From Flavobacterium terrae (GTDB lineage: Bacteria; Bacteroidota; Bacteroidia; Flavobacteriales; Flavobacteriaceae): a stretch of 64,000 nt of DNA. Below, piece by piece: positions 53,003 through 60,003 of this stretch; the first letter of the stretch is position 1, and each line of letters starts with the position of its first letter. The position numbers were made by a program, and so were the translations under genes. Under the pieces are notes generated by a model. That model was not told the DNA's origin. It was given only the letters and a program-made list of their open reading frames with translations, and did not search any database. The stretch is from NCBI RefSeq assembly GCF_900142035.1, contig NZ_FQZI01000001.1, positions 744,001 to 808,000 on the forward strand. Direction: 5' to 3'.

Positions 53003-54256
53003 ATGAGAATTTTCAAATTTGGAGGAGCGTCTGTAAAAGATGCTTCGGGTGTAAAAAACGTATTTGACGTTTTACAAAAAGTAGGTTATGAAGATGTGTT
53101 ATTGATAGTTTCGGCTATGGGAAAAACTACCAATGCACTTGAAGTTGTTATTAAAAATTATTTTGATAAATCACCAGATTTGAATGCTTCAATACAAGAA
53201 GTGAAAAAATACCATTATCAAATACTTTTAGATTTATTTGAAGATGAAGATCACGAAGTTTTTCTTGATGTAGACAGCCATTTTGCAGATTTCGAATATT
53301 TTGTAAGAAGTAATAAATCGCCTAACTATAATTTTGTTTACGATCAAATAGTAAGTTATGGAGAAATTATTTCTACTACAATTTTGAGCCATTATATGAA
53401 TTTTAGAGGAATTAGTTCGCAATGGCTTGACGTACGTAATTATATCAAAACAGATAATACCTATCGTGATGCTAATGTTGATTGGGATATTACTCAAAAG
53501 AATATTTCTAAAATTTCTAAAAAGAAATCACTTTTTGTGACACAAGGATTTGTTGGGTCAGATGAAAACGGTTTTACTACTACTTTAGGTCGTGAAGGGT
53601 CTGATTATACAGGTGCAATTTTTGCTTACTGTTTAAATGCTGAAAGTGTAACCATTTGGAAAGATGTGCCTGGTGTCATGAATGCTGATCCTCGTTATTT
53701 TGAAAATGCAACATTATTAAACCAGATATCATACAGAGAAGCAATAGAACTTGCTTTTTATGGCGCTAGTGTAATTCATCCTAAAACATTACAACCACTT
53801 CAAAGAAAAGAAATCCCGCTTTATGTTAAGTCGTTTGTAAATCCGCTTTTACCTGGAACTAGTGTTTCAAAAGGGGAAGATTTAGAACCTAAATTACCTT
53901 GTTTTATTGTTAAGAAAAACCAGCTTTTATTGTCCCTGTCATCAATTGATTTTTCGTTTATAATGGAGGAGAACATAAGTGAAATTTTTGCTTTACTACA
54001 TCAGCATAAGTTAAAGGTAAGTTTAATCCAGAATTCTGCTATTAGTTTTTCAGTATGTGTAGAAGATAAATTTGGGACATTTAAAGAATTGGTAAAAATC
54101 CTTTCTAAAAAATTCAAAGTGAGTTATAACGAAAATGTTTCACTTTACACAGTAAGACATTTTGATGAAAAAGCGATGAAAACGGTCGAAAAAAGCAAAA
54201 CAGTTTTGCTTCGCCAAATGAGTCGCGAAACACTTCAAGTTGTGACTAAAGAATAA
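53003..54256 (+). CDS. Aspartate kinase
   Basis: 417 residues. Phosphorylates aspartate, the first step to lysine, threonine and methionine. It starts with the kinase motif RIFKFGGASVKDASGV, then TTLGREGSDYTGAIFAY and VWKDVPGVMNADPRY (as TIWKDVPGVMNADPR). EAIELAFYGASVIHPKTLQPL is typical. Two ACT-like regulatory stretches fill the C-terminal about 120 residues, so feedback control is likely. It is monofunctional, with no homoserine dehydrogenase part. Confidence 0.94.
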   Translation: MRIFKFGGASVKDASGVKNVFDVLQKVGYEDVLLIVSAMGKTTNALEVVIKNYFDKSPDLNASIQEVKKYHYQILLDLFEDEDHEVFLDVDSHFADFEYFVRSNKSPNYNFVYDQIVSYGEIISTTILSHYMNFRGISSQWLDVRNYIKTDNTYRDANVDWDITQKNISKISKKKSLFVTQGFVGSDENGFTTTLGREGSDYTGAIFAYCLNAESVTIWKDVPGVMNADPRYFENATLLNQISYREAIELAFYGASVIHPKTLQPLQRKEIPLYVKSFVNPLLPGTSVSKGEDLEPKLPCFIVKKNQLLLSLSSIDFSFIMEENISEIFALLHQHKLKVSLIQNSAISFSVCVEDKFGTFKELVKILSKKFKVSYNENVSLYTVRHFDEKAMKTVEKSKTVLLRQMSRETLQVVTKE

Positions 54257-54277
54257 TTTTTTTAAAAAACTATTTTG

Positions 54278-54335
54278 CTCCAAAACATCAAAGGGAGATA
54301 TTTGGCTTAATTGCAATATCTTTGATGTTTTGGAG
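54278..54335. repeat. Long inverted repeat overlapping a promoter element
   Basis: CTCCAAAACATCAAAG (54278-54293) is the exact reverse complement of CTTTGATGTTTTGGAG (54320-54335). Inside, GATAT and ATATC add five pairs. The -7-like element TATCTTTG (54317-54324) lies inside the right arm, so folding and promoter function are linked. The T-rich stretch after the arm is weak. Confidence 0.8.
54317..54324 (+). promoter_or_regulatory. Possible -7 element for the outer-membrane protein gene
   Basis: TATCTTTG is an exact TAnnTTTG match, 22 bases before the ATG at 54346. It lies in the right arm of the inverted repeat 54278-54335. Confidence 0.35.
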
Positions 54336-54345
54336 TTTCTTTTAT

Positions 54346-57300
54346 ATGTCTAAGATACAGGCACTTTTACTTACTTTAATATTCTTTACAACGCTAAATA
54401 CTTTAGCACAAGAAACGCCGTATCAATTAAAAAAGGTTTTTGTTCAAAAAGATTCAATACAAATAGATAGTGTAAGCATTAACAAGAGCTTCTTCAAACT
54501 TCAAACTTCCAAGGGAGAAGATGTGGATACATCTTATTATAAAGTTGACTTTCAGAAGGCAGAGTTGATTTTCAAAAATGGTTATACCCCACAAGATACC
54601 TTAACGATCAGATATTTAAAATTCCCTGATTTCTTGACTAAAGAATACATGATTTATGATAAAAATAAGGTAGTTAGTAGTGAAAATGGACTAGATAAAT
54701 TGTACAAAGTATCAAATGCTGGTGTAAAAAAGTTTACTCCGTTTGATGGGTTAACTACATCAGGAAGTATATCTAGAGGAGTTTCGATAGGAAATAACCA
54801 AAACACTTCTGTAAGTTCGAATCTAGATTTGCAAATTGTAGGTAAACTATCTGATAAAGTAAGTTTAAGAGCTTCTATTCAAGATAGTAATATTCCTTTG
54901 CAGCAAGGTGGGTATTCCCAAAAATTAGATGAATTTGACCAAATTTTCATAGAACTTTTTAGTGAGAAATGGAGTGTAAGAGGAGGAGATTTATTTTTAG
55001 AAAACCGAAAATCTAGATTTTTAAATTTCAATAAAAAGGTGCAGGGAATTGCTTCACAATTCACTTTTGGAACTCCAGAGAAAAAGACTGAGGTTTTTGC
55101 ATCAGGAGCATTAGTAAGAGGACAATATGCTAAAAGTACTTTTGTGGGCCAAGAAGGGAATCAAGGACCATACAAGTTAAAAGGTCCTAACGAAGAGTTG
55201 TATATTTTAGTCATTTCAGGTTCTGAAAGAGTTTTTGTTAATGGAATTTTATTAAAAAGGGGAGAAAACAACGATTATGTTATTGATTACAATGCTGGAG
55301 AAATAACTTTTACTTCTCTATATCCTATTACTTCTGAGATGAGAATCTCTGTTGAGTATCAATATTCTGATAGAAATTTTACCCGATTTGTAGCTTATGG
55401 TGGTGTAAACCACGAACAAGAAAAATGGAGTTTGGGAGGTTATGTGTATTCTGAAAATGATGTAAAAAATCAACCACTTCAACAAAATTTATCTACAGAA
55501 CAGGCTCAAGTTCTTGCTAATGCTGGTGATGATCAATCTTTAATGGTAGCGCCTTCGGCAGTTGAAGAATCATTTTCGGATAACAAAATACTCTACAAAA
55601 AGGTCCTGATAAGTGGAGTAGAAGCTTTTGAATTTTCTACTAATCCTGCAGATGTTTTATATAGCGTTAAGTTTACTTTTTTAGGTCAAAATCAAGGAAA
55701 TTATATTGTTTCTAGCACCATAACAAACGGAAGAGTTTTTAAATATGTTGAGCCAATTGCTGGAGTAATGCAAGGAAGTTATGAGCCAGTGGTGAAGTTA
55801 ATTGCGCCAACTAAAATTCAAATTGCTACAGTTTTAGGTAAATTTAATCCAAACGAAAAGACACTTGTTGATTTTGAAGTAGGGATTAGCAATAACGATC
55901 AAAATTTATTTTCTGATAAAGATGATAAAAACAATCAGGGATTGGCTGGAAAATTAAATTTTAAACAAAGATTGTTTACTGGAAAATGGAAAGTAGATGC
56001 ATTTGGTAATTATCAGTTAATTCAAAAAAACTTTAAGCCAATAGAACGATTATTTGCAATAGAATTTAATCGTGATTGGAATTTATTAAATCCGCAAGGG
56101 AATCAAAGTTTAGCAATAACTGGATTTGATTTTTCATTAGCTGAGAAATCGAATTGGAAATACCAATTTGAAAAATTGGATTTTTCACAAAGTTTCTCGG
56201 GTAGTCGTCATATAGTTTCGGGTTTCTTTAAAAACAAAGGATGGTTGTTTCAAAACGACGGAAGTTACATGAGTAGCGATGGAAGCTCAGCTACATCAAA
56301 GTTTATCAGAAATCAGTCGTATGCAAAGTATCATTTTACTAAAAATTGGGTAGGAGGTAGCTTTAGACATGAAAACAATCGAGAAAAAGACAAGTCTACG
56401 GGGCAATTGTCTAATTTAAGCCAACGTTTTTCTGAGGTTGGTGCATTTGTTGGGCGTGGAGATTCTACCAAAGTATTTGTTGAATTAGGGTATTTAAATA
56501 GAGTAAATGATAGTATTAATTTAGGTGTTTTGCAAAGAGTAAATACTTCTCAGTCGTATTATCTGAAATCTAAATTACTACAAAATGAAACCAGTGATTT
56601 ATCGGTTTTTGTTAATTACCGAAATTTAAAATATAAAGATTCAAGAGGAAATGAGCCTTCGCTTAATTCGAGAATATTGTATAATGATCGTTTTTTCAAT
56701 CAACTTATACAAAATACAACAGTCTACGAAACCACTTCGGGCACAATTCCACAACAAGAATTTAGTTTTTTAGAAGTAGATCCCGGAAAAGGAGTGTACG
56801 CTTGGAATGACTATAATAACAACGGGATTCAAGAAATTCAAGAGTTTGAAATTGCGGCTTTTCCAGATCAAGCTAAGTATGTAAAGATTTTTTTGCCTAA
56901 CCAAATTTTCATCAAAACACATCAAAATAAATTTTCAGAATCTATTACTTTAAATCCATCTATTTGGCAAAATAATGGTGGAGTTAAGAAGTTTCTTTCA
57001 CACTTTTACAATCAAACATCTTACTTAATCGAAAGAAAAATTAAAAGAGAAAATGATAATTTTGATTTGAATCCTTTCTCTACAAAAAGTAAAGATTTAC
57101 TTGGTTTAAATACAAGTTTTAGAAATAGTTTGTTTTATAATAGAGGCAAACAAATGCATTCTGTGAGTTATAGTTTTATCTATAATGAATTGACAAGTCT
57201 ACAATCGTCTGGACAACAAGAAGCAAAGAATGTTTCTCATGAAATGCAGTACATATATTTATTGAAGAAATATTGGTTGTTTACCCTTTCGGATAAAATA

Positions 57301-57750
57301 TTTACTTCTTCAGTTAGTTCAGAAAATTACTTTGCTCGAAATTTTAAAATAAACGGTCTTCAATTTGAGCCTAAAATATCTTATTTGTTTAACAAAAACG
57401 CAAGTTTAGATATCTTTTATGAATTTAAAAACAAAGAGAATACAATTGGAGAAAAAGAAGTTTTAAAGCAAAATAGATTTGGATTGTCTTTCAATTTTTT
57501 AAGTGAGAAAAAGTTTACTGCAAATGGTGAGATTTCATCAGTCAATAACGATTTTACAGGTAATGAATTTTCTCCCGTTGGCTTTCAGATGTTAGAAGGT
57601 CTTCAAGCAGGTAAAAACTTTACATGGCGATTGTTACTTCAAAAAGGGTTGACTGATTACTTAGATATTAATATCAATTATCAGGGAAGAAAATCGGAGT
57701 TAAGTAAAGTAATTCATACTGGTAATGTACAGTTGAGAGCTTATTTTTAG
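54346..57750 (+). CDS. Very large outer-membrane beta-barrel-type protein
   Basis: 1134 residues with a signal peptide (MSKIQALLLTLIFFTTLNTLAQ). The region at about 145-240 reads SGSISRGVSIGNNQNTSVSS, then DNSNIP-like and GDLFLENRKSR segments. It resembles a family of large Bacteroidetes outer-membrane proteins with SprA-like repeats, but I cannot assign it. The C-terminal 500 residues show many amphipathic aromatic strands and end NVQLRAYF, with the terminal Phe of outer-membrane barrels. The ATG at 54346 is chosen because it starts the signal peptide directly, while the two upstream codons (54322, 54325) add a non-signal stretch. Function unknown. Confidence 0.75.
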   Translation: MSKIQALLLTLIFFTTLNTLAQETPYQLKKVFVQKDSIQIDSVSINKSFFKLQTSKGEDVDTSYYKVDFQKAELIFKNGYTPQDTLTIRYLKFPDFLTKEYMIYDKNKVVSSENGLDKLYKVSNAGVKKFTPFDGLTTSGSISRGVSIGNNQNTSVSSNLDLQIVGKLSDKVSLRASIQDSNIPLQQGGYSQKLDEFDQIFIELFSEKWSVRGGDLFLENRKSRFLNFNKKVQGIASQFTFGTPEKKTEVFASGALVRGQYAKSTFVGQEGNQGPYKLKGPNEELYILVISGSERVFVNGILLKRGENNDYVIDYNAGEITFTSLYPITSEMRISVEYQYSDRNFTRFVAYGGVNHEQEKWSLGGYVYSENDVKNQPLQQNLSTEQAQVLANAGDDQSLMVAPSAVEESFSDNKILYKKVLISGVEAFEFSTNPADVLYSVKFTFLGQNQGNYIVSSTITNGRVFKYVEPIAGVMQGSYEPVVKLIAPTKIQIATVLGKFNPNEKTLVDFEVGISNNDQNLFSDKDDKNNQGLAGKLNFKQRLFTGKWKVDAFGNYQLIQKNFKPIERLFAIEFNRDWNLLNPQGNQSLAITGFDFSLAEKSNWKYQFEKLDFSQSFSGSRHIVSGFFKNKGWLFQNDGSYMSSDGSSATSKFIRNQSYAKYHFTKNWVGGSFRHENNREKDKSTGQLSNLSQRFSEVGAFVGRGDSTKVFVELGYLNRVNDSINLGVLQRVNTSQSYYLKSKLLQNETSDLSVFVNYRNLKYKDSRGNEPSLNSRILYNDRFFNQLIQNTTVYETTSGTIPQQEFSFLEVDPGKGVYAWNDYNNNGIQEIQEFEIAAFPDQAKYVKIFLPNQIFIKTHQNKFSESITLNPSIWQNNGGVKKFLSHFYNQTSYLIERKIKRENDNFDLNPFSTKSKDLLGLNTSFRNSLFYNRGKQMHSVSYSFIYNELTSLQSSGQQEAKNVSHEMQYIYLLKKYWLFTLSDKIFTSSVSSENYFARNFKINGLQFEPKISYLFNKNASLDIFYEFKNKENTIGEKEVLKQNRFGLSFNFLSEKKFTANGEISSVNNDFTGNEFSPVGFQMLEGLQAGKNFTWRLLLQKGLTDYLDININYQGRKSELSKVIHTGNVQLRAYF

Positions 57751-57810
57751 ATTGGTATGTTTTTTGTTAAAAAAGTAGTAAATTTAATGTACATCTAAAA
57801 AATTAAAGAA

Positions 57811-58437
57811 ATGAGAAAATTAGTATTACTATGTTTGTTATTTGTTTTTTCTAATAGTTTTTACGCACAAGAAACTGGAACGGCAAAAACATTGACTGCT
57901 GCCGAAAAAGCTGAAAAAGCAAAATTGGCTAAAGAGAAAAGAGAAAAAACTAAGCTTGCTAAAGAAAAAGCGGAAGCCAAAGACAAAAAAGCGAAAACTT
58001 TAGAAAATAAGGCTGATGCCAAAATTAAAGATGAAGCAAAGTCTGCGAAATCTAAATCAACAAAAGCAAATTCAGAGGCTAAGGAAAAAGTAAATAATGC
58101 TTCGGACAAAGGTCAAGTTCAATCTGCCAAAGGAAAGGCTAAAGCTGCTGTAAATAAATCCGATGCTAAAGTAAAGGATGAAGGTAACTCTACAGCAAAA
58201 AAAGCGAAAACAGTTGCAAATAAAGCTGATGCTAAAGTTAAAGATGAATCAAAATCTGTAAAAACTATTAAGCCAAAAAAAGAAAGAGTTTCTAAAGAAA
58301 AAGCAAATCCTAATACTACTGATAAAGTAATTGGAAAATACAATGACAGAAAAGTGTATGAAGGGCCTAGAGGAGGTAAATACTATATTAATAAAAATGG
58401 TAATAAAACCTATATAGACGATGAAAAAGTAGATTAA
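57811..58437 (+). CDS. Secreted Lys/Ala-rich protein with PBCV-type basic adaptor domain
   Basis: 208 residues with a signal peptide (MRKLVLLCLLFVFSNSFYAQ). The middle, about 120 residues, is almost only Lys, Ala, Glu, Asp and Ser, and contains three copies of a (N)K(A/S)DAK(I/V)KDE unit. The C-terminal about 30 residues read KVYEGPRGGKYYINKNG, like the basic adaptor domain of Chlorella virus proteins, which also occurs at protein ends in Bacteroidetes. The repetitive part looks like a histone H1-like or cell-wall-binding tail. Function is not known. Confidence 0.8.
   Translation: MRKLVLLCLLFVFSNSFYAQETGTAKTLTAAEKAEKAKLAKEKREKTKLAKEKAEAKDKKAKTLENKADAKIKDEAKSAKSKSTKANSEAKEKVNNASDKGQVQSAKGKAKAAVNKSDAKVKDEGNSTAKKAKTVANKADAKVKDESKSVKTIKPKKERVSKEKANPNTTDKVIGKYNDRKVYEGPRGGKYYINKNGNKTYIDDEKVD
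58012..58263 (+). repeat. Three diverged in-frame repeats in the Lys/Ala-rich protein
   Basis: Three segments beginning near 58012, 58159 and 58225 encode (A/S)DAK(I/V)KDE followed by a Ser/Lys/Ala-rich stretch. Spacing is unequal (147 and 66 bases), so this is a diverged repeat and not a clean tandem array. Confidence 0.65.
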
Positions 58438-58458
58438 TTTCTAGATATTCAATTATAA

Positions 58459-58486
58459 AAGAGGCCTTATTAAAAGGCCTTTTTTA
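58459..58486 (+). terminator. Intrinsic terminator after the Lys/Ala-rich protein gene
   Basis: AGGCCTT (58462-58468) pairs with AAGGCCT (58474-58480), followed by TTTTT. The stop codon of the converging arsC gene (58484-58486) lies at its end. Confidence 0.8.
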
Positions 58487-58906
58487 TTTCAAATTAGTGT
58501 CAACAAAATTCTTGCAGTAAGACTTTATTAAGTCTCTTACTCTTTCAAATTCTTTTTTTATTTCTTCTTCAGTTCCCGAAGCCTTTGCAGGGTCTGGGAA
58601 ATTGTAATGATACTTTTTAGAATTTCCAATAAAAATTGGGCAACTTTCTTTAGCGTTGTCGCAAACTGTAATCACATATTCAAAATCGATATTTTTATAT
58701 TCATCTACATGATTAGAGGTATGGGTGCTAATATCGATGTTGTCTTCTTTCATTGTGCTAATGGCTTTTGGGTTTACACCATGAGTTTCTATTCCCGCAC
58801 TATAAATGATGGCTTTTTCTTTTGCGAAGTATCTCAAATACCCTTCAGCAATTTGGCTTCGACAACTGTTGCCGGTACATAAAACTAAAACTTTCTTTTT
58901 TTCCAT
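58484..58906 (-). CDS. arsC: Arsenate reductase, thioredoxin-coupled (LMW phosphatase type)
   Basis: 140 residues. The P-loop is CTGNSCRS with nucleophile Cys10 and Arg16 (CX5R). Cys82 and Cys89 in TVCDNAKESCP are the resolving pair that makes the disulfide relay of S. aureus pI258 ArsC. Asp in FPDPAKASGTEE is the general acid. Arsenate is reduced to arsenite in the cytoplasm with electrons from thioredoxin. It is the last gene of the arsR-DUF6428-small protein-arsC unit. Confidence 0.95.
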   Translation of the reverse strand: MEKKKVLVLCTGNSCRSQIAEGYLRYFAKEKAIIYSAGIETHGVNPKAISTMKEDNIDISTHTSNHVDEYKNIDFEYVITVCDNAKESCPIFIGNSKKYHYNFPDPAKASGTEEEIKKEFERVRDLIKSYCKNFVDTNLK

Positions 58907-58912
58907 AATCTA

Positions 58913-59038
58913 TTAAACAAAAAGCCAAATTATATTTATAATGCAAAACTTAGGATCAAAACCAAAAACAGCTTGTAGTATAATTACTGATGAGGTTATT
59001 ATAATTGGTTTTTTATACTTGATAATTTTTTCCTTCAT
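58913..59038 (-). CDS. 41-residue single-helix membrane protein in the arsenic operon
   Basis: The peptide starts MKEKIIKYKKPIIITSSVIILQ. The basic first ten residues lead into a hydrophobic helix, and the rest has one Cys in DPKFCIINIIWLF and ends at residue 41. Its ATG at 59038 is two bases past the stop of the DUF6428 gene, and its stop lies six bases before the arsC start, so translation is probably coupled with both. The longer frame that begins at 59122 would overlap the DUF6428 gene and is not preferred. A second hydrophobic stretch may make it two short helices. Function unknown. Confidence 0.55.
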   Translation of the reverse strand: MKEKIIKYKKPIIITSSVIILQAVFGFDPKFCIINIIWLFV

Positions 59039-59039
59039 A

Positions 59040-59495
59040 TTAACAACAGCTAGAATTAGGAGAACAACATGAAGTTTCCACCTCTTGATTAGCCTCTTTT
59101 GTAGGTATTCCGCAAGCATCATTCGCTAAACAGGCAGTTTTTTTGTTGTTTAAAACAAAGTTTTTGCCATTAAAAGATAAGTCGTATTTGCCTATAGTTT
59201 CTCCTTGAAACTCTACTTCTACAATGTTGTCTTCTATCCCTAACTTTTCTTCTGATAGCTCGATGATTTTCATCAACTTCATTGGTTTTAAACGATGCTC
59301 ATAATCGTTAGCATCCCATAGCTGGAAGTTTACTACTTTTTCATTTCTTATAGTGCCACCACAGTCAATAAATGTTTTTGTAATTGTTCCAATTTCAGTC
59401 ACATGGAAATGTTCTGGTACAAATGTTCCATTTTCTAATTGAAATTCTACGTTCTCTAATGAATGTAAAATGCTTTTAACTTCTGATAGTTTCAT
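59040..59495 (-). CDS. DUF6428-family protein with Cys-rich tail
   Basis: 151 residues. The opening KLSEVKSILHSLENVEFQLENG and the segment IDCGGTIRNEKVVNFQLW match DUF6428, a Bacteroidetes family found with arsenic genes. The tail reads CLANDACGIP and ends ETSCCSPNSSCC. Four cysteines in two CC pairs at 143-144 and 150-151 could bind As(III) or a metal. It is in the ars unit between arsR and the small membrane protein. Family role unknown. Confidence 0.75.
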   Translation of the reverse strand: MKLSEVKSILHSLENVEFQLENGTFVPEHFHVTEIGTITKTFIDCGGTIRNEKVVNFQLWDANDYEHRLKPMKLMKIIELSEEKLGIEDNIVEVEFQGETIGKYDLSFNGKNFVLNNKKTACLANDACGIPTKEANQEVETSCCSPNSSCC

Positions 59496-59510
59496 AGTTC
59501 ATAATTTTAT

Positions 59511-59526
59511 ATCGTATTATTACGAT
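59511..59526. promoter_or_regulatory. ArsR-type operator (second copy, before the DUF6428 gene)
   Basis: ATCGTATTATTACGAT, an imperfect palindrome with ATCGT/ACGAT arms, lies 16 bases before the DUF6428 ATG. It closely matches the copy before arsR (13 of 16 bases by eye). Confidence 0.6.
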
Positions 59527-59545
59527 GATTAATTTCAAAAAAATG

Positions 59546-59872
59546 CTAACAACAATTGGATTTAAAATCCATTGTGAAAAATACGTTTAGTTCAGTCTTT
59601 ATTTCTTGCCAAACAATAGGATCTATACAATAACAAACACTGGCACCTTCAATATTTCCTTTAATAATTCCAATGCTTTTTAATTCTTTTAGATGTTGAG
59701 AAATTGTAGCTTGTGCTAATCCTAATTCATTTACTAAATCATTACAAATACATGCATTTTGTTTTATAATATGTTCTAGAATTGCAATTCTTGCCGGATG
59801 AGCCAAAGCTTTAAGTATAGAAGCTAGTCTATTCTGTTTTTCGTTAAATATGTCTGTTTTAGTTATTCCCAT
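59546..59872 (-). CDS. arsR: ArsR-family metalloregulator
   Basis: 108 residues. The winged helix-turn-helix NDLVNELGLAQATISQHLKEL spans 44-64. The As(III)-sensing site is CIC (Cys41 and Cys43) on the DNA-recognition helix, as in the ELCVCDL motif of ArsR. Extra cysteines are at 80, 82, 107 and 108. As(III) binding should release it from DNA and switch on the operon, including its own gene. Operator-like palindromes stand before arsR and before the next gene. Confidence 0.93.
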   Translation of the reverse strand: MGITKTDIFNEKQNRLASILKALAHPARIAILEHIIKQNACICNDLVNELGLAQATISQHLKELKSIGIIKGNIEGASVCYCIDPIVWQEIKTELNVFFTMDFKSNCC

Positions 59873-59882
59873 AATAAATTAT

Positions 59883-59898
59883 ATCGCAATATTACGAT
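59883..59898. promoter_or_regulatory. ArsR-type operator (first copy, before arsR)
   Basis: ATCGCAATATTACGAT, an imperfect palindrome, lies 10 bases before the arsR ATG (59872). It matches 59511-59526 in its arms. Confidence 0.65.
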
Positions 59899-59941
59899 TA
59901 ATATCTTGATTTAAAAATGATTTTGTAAAATTTAACATAAA

Positions 59942-59968
59942 ACAAAAGGCTCAAATAGAGCCTTTTGT
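59942..59968 (-). terminator. Intrinsic terminator after the GH13 amylase gene
   Basis: ACAAAAGGCTC (59942-59952) pairs with GAGCCTTTTGT (59958-59968) around a five-base loop. It lies 35 bases beyond the amylase stop on the minus strand. Confidence 0.8.
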
Positions 59969-60003
59969 AATAGAATTGGGGTACTAATCAACTCAAACTT
60001 AAA

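Noticed and set aside
58607-58882. 91-residue plus-strand frame opposite arsC
   Set aside because: It lies entirely on the antisense strand of arsC, and the arsC motifs on the other strand explain the sequence.
59039-59122. Longer frame for the small membrane protein in the arsenic unit
   Set aside because: It would overlap the DUF6428 gene in a different frame. The ATG at 59038 gives a compact peptide with better spacing.
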